A stretch of 64,000 bases of DNA from Diplonema japonicum (lineage: Eukaryota > Euglenozoa > Diplonemea > Diplonemida > Diplonemidae): NCBI GenBank assembly GCA_964019335.1, contig OZ025686.1, positions 124,001 through 188,000 of the forward strand, read 5' to 3'. A program made the translations under genes and the position numbers. The notes below the pieces were generated by a model. That model had not been told where the DNA came from and searched no databases. It saw nothing but the letters and a program-made list of their open reading frames with translations. How positions within the stretch are numbered: position 1 is the first letter of the stretch; the number at the start of each line of letters is the position of its first letter. This document shows, one piece after another, positions 10,951 through 22,300 of this stretch.

Positions 10951-12009
10951 CTTCGCATTTCTCTGCTTTCTTCCCCCTTTCCTTCTTCTTTTTTCTTTTT
11001 CATTTGGGTTAAAAGCATACTATGATAGGGACCATAAGGGAAAAAAGTAGGACAGGTGGGGGGAGGGGAAGGGGAAGTTGAAGGGGAACCAGGGGAAGAA
11101 AGAAAAAAAAAAAAAAAACTGGAGGGGGTAAAGGAGATCGCCAAATTAAAAAAAAGGAAACGAGAATAAAACAATATGGTAAAAAAAAAAAAATGAGGAA
11201 TAAATTTAAACAACAAAAAAAAACAAGAAAAAAAAAGGTTCCCTTTGGTGAAAAAGATGGATACGGAAAGGGGCAAAGATCTTCTGAAAGAGTAGCCTCC
11301 TTGAAGAAACACGCCCTTCGAGGGGCGGAAAGAGGGTTGATGCGTTCTTTGAACAGGGGGTTTTTCTATCCCCTTTTGTTTTCCCTCCTTTTTTTTTTCC
11401 CTTCAAATTTCTCAAAAACGCGCCAGTTCAAAAACGGTTTTCGCTGTCCTTTTTTTTTCCCACCTTCTTTATTTTTTTATATTTGTCCCCCCCCCCCCCC
11501 CCTCCCCCCCCTCACTTTTTCCCTTTTTTCGCAAAAGGTTTGTATAGAATAAGAGAAGAAAAAAAAGGTCCTCATATGGTGCTCATGTTCATGTCTGTGA
11601 GGTTGGGGGGAGCTGTCTCTGCGTCGTCCTGCGAACTGTTTTCTTTCTGGAAATATTGAGAAAAAAGAAGAAAAGAAGAAGAAAAAAAAGCCTATCTCCC
11701 CCTTGGGACTCCTGTAAACAACGTAAAGAGACAGCCAACTACTATAACAGCAGATAGGGAAAAAAGAAAAACAAAAAAAAAAGAGAGACATCACTCTTTT
11801 TCTTTTCTTTTTTTTTTTCCCACCTTCTTCCTCTCCTTTTTTCAGTCCAAATGAAAACTTCAAACCTTTTTTTTTTTTTTATAAAATAGTGTTATCCTTT
11901 TGTTGTTAAGACTCATCTCTTAAAAAAAAGGGGGGGGAGGGGGGGGGGGGGGGGGGGGATCGTTTCATTTCTTGTTTTCATTTATTTTTTTCTCCCCCCC
12001 CTCCCCTGC
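10951..12009. other. Low-complexity gap with one doubtful small gene
   Basis: About 1 kb with A runs near 11099-11118, a C run near 11487, and a G run of 20 at 11939-11958. Only 11570-11921 has non-repetitive sequence (listed separately). The rest shows nothing. Confidence 0.45.
11570..11921 (-). CDS. Possible small membrane-protein gene, exon structure uncertain
   Basis: A pyrimidine tract ending in TTTTAAGAG directly abuts an ATG near 11921 (MSLNNKRITLF). About 150 bases on, a hydrophobic stretch can be read (SWLSLYVVY or, in another frame, AVIVVGCLFTLFTG). After TATTTCCAG there is a plausible terminal exon (KENSSQDDAETAPPNLTDM, then NMSTI and stop). I could not find splice sites joining them convincingly, and long A/T runs make the frame fragile. 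Confidence 0.22.
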
Positions 12010-12456
12010 TCATTTCCCCACAAGCTTCTCTAGGTATCTTTTGTGAAATTGCAATCTTTCGGTGTTTGCTTTGGTAATATCTGATTCGTGTGCCCCACAC
12101 TTCTCGGCTATGAGAGCGAGGATCCATTTGTCAAGGAAGTCCGAAACATTGTGTTTCTTCATGTATCTATTTAAAAAAAATTTTTTTTTCTTCCATTTTC
12201 CATACTTAGAATCGTCATTCCTGTTGGCATTCGCTGCCTTTATCTCCTCAGCCTCAGCTTCGACACCGGCGTCCTGCTCACTTAGCTTCTTCTCCACAAA
12301 TTTCAAGCAAAATTCAACCGGATAATCCGGCTGCACCTTCAAAAGGTAGCTTGCTATCTTTTCAAAAAATTCCACTGTATCGCCCTGTCTGAGGTACTCC
12401 TTTGCCTGCTCCACTGCATGCTCGTCAGACAGGATATCACCGTTGTCTTCACCCAT
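12010..12456 (-). CDS. RIIa/Dpy30-like domain protein, 135 residues (2 exons)
   Basis: Start MGEDNGD at 12456. The tract TTTTTTATATAG lies about 13 bases upstream, a good splice-acceptor context that decides this ATG over in-frame upstream sequence. A 39-nt intron (donor GTATGGAAAA, acceptor AAATAG) interrupts a Lys codon near 12168-12206. Because 39 is a multiple of three with no stop, the unspliced frame stays open. Residues about 15-60 (AKEYLRQGDTVEFFEKIASY, then a PxxP-type loop QPDYPVEF) fit the dimerisation/docking helix pair of RIIa/Dpy30 proteins. In flagellates these are common on axonemal proteins and adenylate kinases. The partner is unknown. Confidence 0.7.
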   Translation of the reverse strand: MGEDNGDILSDEHAVEQAKEYLRQGDTVEFFEKIASYLLKVQPDYPVEFCLKFVEKKLSEQDAGVEAEAEEIKAANANRNDDSKYGKWKKKKFFLNRYMKKHNVSDFLDKWILALIAEKCGAHESDITKANTERLQFHKRYLEKLVGK

Positions 12457-12524
12457 ATTTGTGTCGCTCCTATATAAAAAAAAAATTTTTTTTTTTGAGT
12501 CCGTTTTCTTAAAAAAAAGAACTA

Positions 12525-12902
12525 TCAAAACTCGTATTTTCTGATCATTTTCAAGGCTTTTGTGTATTGGTCGCTCTTGATCATTTCGTTCTTCACCCCC
12601 CTGTCCATAGTTGGTAGTACTTCGTTCAGGGCCTCTGACACCGAGGCCTCTCCATACATGTCTTTAATTTCCTGTGCTGTCTTCTCCACCCCAGGTTCGT
12701 TCCCGCCCACCGCGTGTGCCCCAAGCACCAATGCTAGGCTTCGTAATGTTTTTCCGTGGCCGAAATTCTGCATTGCCTCCATAACCTTATCAGCCTCTTG
12801 ATACAACCCCCCCTTGACGCTGCAGCCCAATGCTGCGTGCATCGATACAATAGAAGGTCTAGGGGGAGCTTTGCTCAGGAACCTCCTAGCTGCTGAGAAC
12901 AT
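12525..12902 (-). CDS. Small protein with probable mitochondrial targeting peptide
   Basis: 125 residues from ATG 12902, with CATTTTCCCAG ending ten bases upstream. The N-terminus MFSAARRFLSKAPPRPS is basic, hydroxylated and free of acids, with an amphipathic pattern typical of a mitochondrial presequence. The rest is helical (ADKVMEAMQNFGHGKTLRSL) and may form helical-hairpin repeats of PPR type, too short to assign. The stop lies only 69 bases before the next ATG, as expected within a polycistronic unit. No family recognised. Confidence 0.7.
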   Translation of the reverse strand: MFSAARRFLSKAPPRPSIVSMHAALGCSVKGGLYQEADKVMEAMQNFGHGKTLRSLALVLGAHAVGGNEPGVEKTAQEIKDMYGEASVSEALNEVLPTMDRGVKNEMIKSDQYTKALKMIRKYEF

Positions 12903-13316
12903 CTCTCATGCCTGGGAAAATGTGGTATGAAGACCCAAAAGGAATAATAATAAAAAAAAAAGAGTGAACAGAAACAAGGAAAGAAGAAAAAAAAAGGGGC
13001 ATAACAAGACAAGTAGGAAGGCCATAGCATAACCTCTCCTTTCGATTCTTTTTCTTTTTTCTTTTTTTTATTCTCATTTACAAAATACAGAGAAACAAAA
13101 GAATGGGGGGGGTGGATGGACAGTGGGGTGTACAACGATGCAACAGCAGATAATAATTTCGGATGCACATAAAAAAAAAAAATAAAAACATTCGATCGAG
13201 CATGATGGTCCTAACACAATATTCGCAGACGAAATGAAATAACGAGACAGCATCGACAGGTATTTGCAATACTTGTTTTTTTTTTTGATGCCGGGTAACA
13301 CCAGTAAATTTCTTTC
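12903..13316. other. Gene-free gap (3' UTR of the giant gene)
   Basis: Spacer with A/T runs. No coding island or structured element seen. Confidence 0.5.
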
Positions 13317-16300
13317 TTATTTGATAACGCTCCCGTTGAAGGCGGTGCCAATAGCACGTTTCGTGGAGGACCTAAAAGAAGGGTTTAAAGAGGCAGAAGA
13401 GTCTCGCGAGGTTCTGCTCGTGACAGACGGTGGTGGGAGATGCGTGGTGTGGTGATGAGGTGCTCTTGTTGAGAGAATACGATTCTCAATGGCAGCGAGA
13501 CGACGGCCGACCTGTGTGGCTTTTCTTTCCCTCTTCTTGTTTCTGTACACACCGATTCGTCCTTCTTCCTCGAAGAATATATGGAAGCCCCGCTCATCTT
13601 AGATATAGGCGGGCTCACCGATCGGTTTGACTGTTCAAAAAATATTACGTTGTACAATAAATTTAAGTAACATACTAGTCGAGGCGGGCTGAAGGCCTCT
13701 GTTGCCTCTCTGTATCTATGAGGGGGCATGGCTGGTTGTAAGCTGACGGAGTGCTGATCGACTGTTCTATTGTGCAGTGTGTTCTCCACGTGGCGCACTT
13801 CGTTGAAAGCCTGGCACAGCAGATCTTCGATCTGCGACAATCGATCGGTCTCAACAGGTGCTGCGGTCGATCTCTTCAGCTCCTGCTCTACCGTGTGCAG
13901 GCGAGAGGACAGTAGTTTTTCACGCATCACGGCCTCATCATACTTCACCTCTGCCGTCTCGCGCATCCCTTTTAAGTCGTCGTGCATCTTCACCAGGCAC
14001 CTTTCCTTTTCTACAAGGCTGTCGTGTTTTTGTCTCAGCTCTTCTTCGATCGTGAGTTTCTGCTGGAGCAAAGCTTCCTCCATCTCCCTCAGCTTCGCTT
14101 CCTCTTCCCCAAAACCTCTGTTCGCCGTCTCAGTGTTGCTCAGGTGTATTTTCAACGTGTGGAGCTCTTTGTTTCTCTCATCCAGTTCTGCTTGCACGTT
14201 TTCGAGTTTTTCGTCCCGTGCATCGGTGAGGCGTGCTTTCAGAGTGCTCACCTGGAGCTCTGCCTTCAGAAGCTGCGCGTTCAGTTCCTCGCACTGAGTT
14301 GTGGAGGCGGACAGCTTAGCTTGCATTGTATTGCTGCTGGATGTGAGCAACTGGATGCTCCTTTCACAGTCCAGTTTCTGCTGCTTCGACGTTGCTTTGA
14401 TCTCCTCGATCGTCCCCAGCATTGCCGATCCTTGCATGGCACTCTGCGTCAGTTGCGACTCGAGTGTCGCTATGGTGACAGCATGTGCTGCCTGCACTGA
14501 AGATGCGTTGTCGCGCTCTGCTTGCAGCTCCTGCTTGAGAACAGTCACTGTTTGCAAGGTTTCATCAAGCCTAGCCTGCAGACCCCACAGCGTCTCCTCG
14601 TTGCTTGTTTCGTTCTCATCAAGGCTGTGCCTAAGGGCTCGTTCCCTCTCGTCAGCATCTTGTGCCTCTGTCTGCAAGGTGCGCACCTTCGCTTCTAGAA
14701 GCTCGCCTTTCTCGTTAACATCAGCTAGCTCTTGTTCTGTCAGGCGTAACTGCATGAGACTTTCATGCATGCTGGCAGCTTCTTCCTCCAGCTGCCGCAC
14801 CCGTGCCTGCAGCTCACCTTCCCTCACAAGGCTTTTGTTACTAACTTCCAACTGTTTTTTGAAATTCTGTTCATTTTCTAGCAGTCGCTCGGCCTGCGCC
14901 CTGTCTTTCCCTGCCTCTCGTTCCAGCTCTTCTAGCTGCACACCCATGCTAGTGATGGTTTTCTCCTGCGACAGTGCAGCCTCTCTTCGGTCACGCAGCT
15001 CATCACTCTGCTGGCTGAGTTCAGTTTCCATTTTGAAAATGTCATCTTGCAACTTCTTCAGGCTACCGTCCTTTTCCTCCAGTGTTGCAGTCAACCTTGC
15101 AAGCTCCTGTGCACTAGCATCGACGGCTGCCGTTGCTTCTACTGCTTTAGTTTCAAATGACGTTTTCATAGCAACCTGTTGGTCTAAATCCGTACGCAGA
15201 ACAGACAGCTCAGCAGCTTGTTTTTCGTGTTCTGCCTGCAGGCTGTCAAAGTTTTGCGTGTTATCCACTTTGTCGTTTTCAGCTTTTTCCTTCATGACAA
15301 ACAGGGCGGTCCTGGCAGACTCAAGGTCACCCTCCAACGATAGATATTTTGCTTTTTCATCTTCCAGAGCTTGCTGTGCTGCTGTGCAGTCAGTCTGCAA
15401 CTCGCGTCTCACGCCGCTGACAAGGTCTAACTCGTCTCGCACACGGACGAGCTCTTCTTGAGTAGCAGTCTCCAGCGCTGCACCCTTCTCTTCTCTCAGG
15501 CGCTCCATCTCAGCCTGTGCAGAGCTCAGCTTCATCTCCAGCTCTTCAATAGTAGTTGATAGCTGTTCTTTCGTGTGTAGGGCCTTCTCAAGCTCCTCTG
15601 CCTTCTCCCGGAGCACGTCCTCCAGCTCCTTTGTCCTCTCGCCTGATGCTTCTAGGTTGATCTCCTGCAACGTCTTCTCGCTCTCAACAGCGATAAGTTT
15701 GGCTCTTGCTTCCCCTGCTGCTTGTTCAAGGGCAGCAGCATCAGCAACTTTCTCTTCGAGCACCAATTGCAACCTTTCTGCCTCAGCTTTGAACGACTCG
15801 CATTCTGCCGACAGTTTCCTTGCACCATTCTCTGCAGCAATAATCTTTTCGTTGAGCTGCTCTGCAGCACCATCCTTCTGAGCAAGGAGTGCCGTTGACT
15901 CGTCTTTCATCCTTACAAGCTCCTCTTCAAGTTTCTTTACCTTGTTAAATGTTTCACCATGCTCACTTTCAAGCTCAGCCTCGCGTTCCATCACCTCACC
16001 ACGAGCCACCTCAAGTTGTGAAGAGAGATCAGCCTTCGCTGACTCAAGTTCTTCAACAGTGCCACGAAGGGATTCAAGTGCTTCCTCCTTCCTGCCAAGG
16101 TCCGTCTTAAGTGATCGTTCAACTTCCTCCAAGCGGTCCTGTTCATCTTTCAGATTTCTGATATTTTCCCGCAGTTCAGAAGAAGCAGTCTCCTTCTCTT
16201 GCACCTGTCCTTCGAGTGTTGTGATGGTCTCGTTCAGTTCCGTCAACTTTTTGTTCTTCTCATCAAGCATCTTCTGCAAGCCCTCTGCCTCGGTCCCCTT

Positions 16301-19300
16301 CGATGCTGATGCCTCTTTCATGGATGAGAGGTCTTCCTCAACCTGCTGCTTCTCGGACTCTAGGTCCTTGATCTGTGCAATGGCTTTGTTGTGCTCTGAT
16401 TGGAGCTTCTCCTGAGCCTCTTGAAGGGAGTCCTTCGCTTCTCTAGTCTTATTAAGCTGTGATGCAACCGATGCCAAATTGCTTTCCAGTGCTTGCTTCT
16501 CGGCAACAGCAACCTCCAATTCCTTTGTCACCGTGTCTTTGCTTGCGTGCACTTTCTCAAGCCCCTCCTCTGTGTGTCGGAGTTCCTCTTTTAAATCATT
16601 GAGTTTTTCGTTCTTCTCATCAATCACCTTCTGCAAGCCCTCTGCCTCGGTCCCTTTCGATGCTGATGCTTCTTTCATGGATGAAAGGTCCTCTTCAAGT
16701 TGCTGCTTCTCAGACTCTAGGCTGCTAACTCTCGCCTGGGTGATCTCAATATCGCTTGAGAGTCCTTCTGCTTTAGCAAGGGAGTCACTGTGGGCAGCCT
16801 GCAGTTCTTCTTGTGACAGTTTGAGTCTTTCCAATTCCTCCTGTAAATCCTTATTTGTGGCTTCTGAAGTCGCAAGTTTGTCTTTCACATCAGCAAGATC
16901 TTCGCCAGCGTCACTTAGTTTCCCAGCTAGTTGCTCGTATTGGTCTTTCGTTGAGGTTTCTAAATCTCTCTTCGAACCTTCCATGTCCCTCAGCTCAGAA
17001 CGCAGTGCTTCCAATGCTTCCTTCTCTGCTTTCAGATGGGTTTGGCTCTCTTCAAACGCAGCTTTCAATTCTTTTAATTTCTCATTCTTCTCATCAAGCA
17101 TCTTCTGCAAGCCCTCTGCCTCGGTCCCCTTCGATGCCGATGCCTCTTTCATGGCTGAAAGGTCTTCCTCAAGCTGCTGTTTCTCGGACTCCAGTTTCTT
17201 GAGGGATGCATGTTCTGCTTGGAGACTCTCTTGAGCCGCTTCGAGGGTGCTCATTGTGTCCTCATTTTGGGAGACGAGTGCAGCAAGCTCTCTGCTCTTC
17301 GAAGCAAGTTCTTGATTGAGATTGTCTATATCAGTCTTAGCAGCAGCAGCAGAAATGGCTACGGTTTCCTTTTCTTTCTGCAGCTCGTCTTTGAGCACAG
17401 CATACTCGGTGCGCAGCTCGGTCAGTTGTTCAGTTTGCTCATTAAACTTCTCGTGCCTTGCGTTAAGTTCATCCTCCAAATTCTGCCTTTCAGATGCCAT
17501 CTGTGTTAAGATGGCGGTGTGGCCTTCCTCGGAATCTTTTTGTGCTTTTTGTGTTTCTTCCAGCAGCGAAGTAACTTCCTCTAGCCTCTCAGCAAGCTTC
17601 TTTATTTCATCGTCTGAAGCAGCCTTACTAGCTTCTTTCTCATCTTTTAGCATGTCTACTTCATCAGCAGCGGCAGATCGTGCTTTATCCGCAGCTGTAA
17701 GTTGCTCTCTTAGTTGTGCGAGATGCTCCTTCGAGGTGTCCAGCTCCTTATGCAACTCGCCTATGTTCTCACCCTTCTCAACAAGTGTTCTTTGCAACTC
17801 TTCCGCTTCTGCAGATTTGGTGCTGGAAACCTTCCTTAGTGTAGATAGTTCTTCTTCAAGCATCTGCTTCTCAGATTCCAAGTTCCTGATGGAACTCTGT
17901 AGCTCCATTGAAGAGTTCTCAAAACTCTCAAGATTTCTTTTTAACTCATGCTTCGCACTTTCAAGCTCAGCCTCGCGTTCCATCACCTCACCACGAGCCA
18001 CCTCAAGTTGTGAAGAGAGATCAGCCTTTGCTGACTCAAGTTCCTCAACAGTGCCACGAAGGGATTCAAGTGCTTCTTCCTTCCTGCCAAGGTCTGTTTT
18101 CAGGGATCGTTCAACTTCCTCCAAGCGGTCCTGTTCATCTTTCAGATTTCTGATATTTTCTTGCAGTTCAGAAGACGCAGTCTCCTTCTCTTGCACCTGT
18201 CCTTCGAGTGTTGTGATGGTCTCGTTCAGTTCCTTCAACTTTTCGTTCTTCTCATCAAGCATCTTCTGCAAGCCCTCTGCCTCAGTCCCCTTCGATGCTG
18301 ATGCCTCTTTCATGGATGAAAGGTCTTCCTCAAGCTGTTGCTTCTCGGAATTCAGGTTCTTGATTTCACCTTGAAGTCCCACTTGTGATGCCTCCAACTG
18401 ACACACCTTCGCAGAGAATTCTTCGTTTGCTTCCTTGGAACTGTCGAGGTCAGCAGTGAGTGTGTCCAGCTGTGACATAACCCCAGCCAGCTCATCACCT
18501 TTTGCTTTCAGCTCTCTCTCGAGTCGCTCCTGTTCAACCACCGCATCGCCTTTCGACTTCTGCAGAGCCTCTTCGATCTTCTGTTGCTGCTCCTCGAGCT
18601 CAGTCACTTTCTCAAGAGTTTTTTCATGATCGGTCTGGAGCTCCTCCCGAGATCTCTTTGAGCCATCCAGTTCAGCCTCACGTTCCATCACCTCACCACG
18701 AGCCACCTCAAGTTGTGAAGAGAGATCAGCCTTCGCTGACTCAAGTTCCTCAACAGTGCCACGAAGGGATTCAAGTGCTTCTTCCTTCCTGCCGAGGTCC
18801 GTCTTAAGTGATCGTTCAACTTCCTCCAAGCGGTCCTGTTCACTTTCTAGATTTTTGACATTTTCCTGCAGTTCAGAAGAAGCAGTCTCCTTCTCTTGCA
18901 CCTGTCCTTCGAGTGTTGTGATGGTCTCGTTCAGTTCCTTCAACTTCTCATTCTTCTCATCAAGCATCTTCTGCAAGCCCTCTGCCTCGGTCCCCTTCGA
19001 TGCCGACGCCTCTTTCATGGATGAAAGGTCTTCCTCAAGCTGTTGCTTCTCGGAATTCAGGTTCTTGATTTCACTTTGAAGTCCCACTTGTGATGCCTCC
19101 AACTGACACACCTTCGCAGAGAACTCTTCGTTTGCTTCCTTGGAACTGTCGAGGTCAGCAGTGAGTGTGTCCAGCTGTGACATAACCCCAGCCAGCTCAT
19201 CACCTTTTGATTTCAGCTCGCTCTCGAGTCTCTCTTTCTCAACAACCGCATCGCCTTTCGACTTCTGCAGAGCCTCTTCGATCTTCTGTTGCTGCTCCTC

Positions 19301-22300
19301 GAGCTCAGCTACCTTCTCAAGGGTATTATCGTGCTCGGTCTGGAGCTCCTCCCGAGACTTCCTTGAGCCATCCAGTTCAGCCTCACGTTCCATCACCTCA
19401 CCACGAGCCACCTCAAGTTGTGAAGAGAGATCAGCCTTTGCTGACTCAAGTTCCTCAACAGTGCCACGAAGGGATTCAAGGGCTTCTTCCTTCCTGCCGA
19501 GGTCTGTTTTCAGGGATCGTTCAACTTCCTCCAAGCGGTCCTGTTCACATTCTAGATTTTTGATATTTTCTTGCAGTTCAGAAGAAGCAGTCTCCTTCTC
19601 TTGCACCTGTCCTTCGAGTGTTGTGATGGTCTCGTTCAGTTCCTTCAACTTCTCATTCTTCTCATCAAGCATCTTCTGCAAGCCCTCTGCCTCGGTCCCC
19701 TTCGATGCTGATGCTTCTTTCATGGATGAAAGGTCTTCCTCAAGCTGCTGTTTCTCGGACTCTAGCTTCTTCACTTGTACTTGGGCCTCTTCGCAAACAA
19801 CTTCACTTCTTTCAAGCTCAGCTTCTCTATGAGTAACTACGTCACGTGCAGAGGTGAGCTGAGATGTGACATGTGAGACCTCAGCCTCAAGTCCCTCGAT
19901 GGTCCTGTGCAGGGCTTCGAGTTGACCTTCCTGCTTGTCTAAATCGATAGCTAGATTTGTTTTTGCTTTTTCGAGATCTCCTTTCTCGTCAGACAATTTT
20001 GCGATGTCTTCCCGCAAAACTGCAACAGAGCTCTCCAGTTCCTTTCGGGACGTATTGAAGTGGTCTTCAAGCTCTTGCTTCTCACATTCGAGTTTTTTAT
20101 GTTCTGCCTGAAGCTTCGTTTGCTGCTTTTCAAGTCTTTCTCTATCGTTGCAAGCTAATTCCCTTGTATCAGCATCCTCCCGAGCCTGCTTCTCCATTGT
20201 CGCCTTCATCGAGGTCAAGTCCTCATTCATTGCACTCAACTGATTCTTAAATTTACTGTTCGCACTTTCAAGCTCAGCCTCACGTTCCATCACCTCACCA
20301 CGAGCCACCTCAAGTTGTGAAGAGAGATCAGCTTTTGCTGACTCAAGTTCCTCAACAGTGCCACGAAGGGATTCAAGTGCTTCTTCCTTCCTGCCGAGGT
20401 CCGTCTTAAGTGATCGTTCAACTTCCTCCAAGCGGTCCTGTTCACTTTCTAGATTTTTGATATTTTCCTGCAGTTCAGAAGACGCAGTCTCCTTCTCTTG
20501 CACCTGTCCTTCGAGTGTTGTGATGGTCTCGTTCAGTTCCTTCAACTTTTCGTTCTTCTCATCAAGCATCTTCTGCAAGCCCTCTGTCTCAGTCCCCTTC
20601 GATGCCGACGCCTCTTTCATGGATGAAAGGTCTTCCTCAAGCTGTTGCTTCTCGGAATTCAGGTTCTTGATTTCACCTTGAAGTTCCACTTGTGATGCCT
20701 CCAACTGACACACCTTTGTAGAGAATTCTTCTTTAGCTTCCTTGGAACTGTCGAGGTCAGCAGTGAGTGTGTCCAGCTGTGATACAACCCCAGCCAGCTC
20801 ATCACCTTTTGATTTCAGCTCGCTCTCGAGTCTCTCTTTCTCAACAACCGCATCGCCTTTCGACTTCTGCAGAGCCTCTTCGATCTTCTGTTGCTGCTCC
20901 TCGAGCTCAGCTACCTTCTCAAGGGTATTATCGTGCTCGGTCTGGAACTCCTCCCGCGACTTCCTTGAGCCATCCAGTTCAGCCTCACGTTCCATCACCT
21001 CACCACGAGCCACCTCAAGTTGTGAAGAGAGATCAGCCTTCGATGACTCAAGTTCCTCAACAGTGCCACGAAGGGATTCAAGTGCTTCTTCCTTCCTGCC
21101 AAGGTCCGTCGTAAGTGATCGTTCAACTTCCTCCAAGCGGTCCTGTTCATCTTTCAGATTTCTGATATTTTCCTGCAGTTCAGAAGACGCAGTCTCCTTC
21201 TCTTGCACCTGTCCTTCGAGTGTTGTGATGGTCTCGTTCAGTTCCGTCAACTTTTTGTTCTTCTCATCAAGCATCTTCTGCAAGCCCTCTGCCTCAGTCC
21301 CCTTCGATGCCGACGCCTCTTTCATGGATGAAAGGTCTTCCTCAAGCTGTTGCTTCTCGGAATTCAGGTTCTTGATTTCACCTTGAAGTCCCACTTGTGA
21401 TGCCTCCAACTGACACACCTTCGCAGAGAATTCTTCGTTTGCTTCCTTGGAACTGTCGAGGTCAGCAGTGAGTGTGTCCAGCTGTGACACAACCCCAGCC
21501 AGCTCATCACTATTTGCTTTCAGCGCGCTCTCAAGTCGCTCCTGTTCAACCACCGCATCGCCTTTCGACTTCTGCAGAGTCTCTTCGATCTTCTGTTGCT
21601 GCTCCTCGAGCTCAGCTACCTTCTCAAGGGTATTATCGTGCTTGGTCTGGAGCTCTTCCCTGGTGCTTTCTAGCTCAGCCTCACGTTCCATCACCTCACC
21701 ACGAGCCACCTCAAGTTGTGAAGAGAGATCAGCCTTCGCTGACTCAAGTTCCTCAACAGTGCCACGAAGGGATTCAAGGGCTTCTTCCTTCCTGCCAAGG
21801 TCTGTTTTCAGGGATCGTTCAACTTCCTCCAATCGATCTTGTTCACTTTCTAGATTTTCGATTTTTTCCTGCAGTTCAGAAGACGCAGTCTCCTTCTCTT
21901 GCACCTGTCCTTCTAGTGTTGTGATGGTCTCGTTCAGTTCCTTCAGCTTCTCATTCTTCTCACCAAGCATGTTTTGCAAGCCTTCAGCCTCGGTCCCCTT
22001 CGATGCCGATGCCTCTTCAAGCTGCTGATTCTCAGACTCAAGGCCTTTCAATTTTGCAGTTGCGGCGTCATGTTCTGCTTGGAGCCCCTCTAGTGCTAAT
22101 TGCAACGCATGGGTTTGGGCCGTGACTTTTTCCAGCTGGGCTGTTGTTGTCGCAAGACTTTCTTCGAGCTTTTCCTTACAACTTTCAGCTTCGGTCCGCA
22201 ATCCATCATAAGCTGTCTGCAATGCGGTCATTTCCTCTGATGCTGCGTCAGCTTGAGCCCGGTGCTTGTTAAGGTCTTCTTTGTAAGTGTTCAGATCTTC

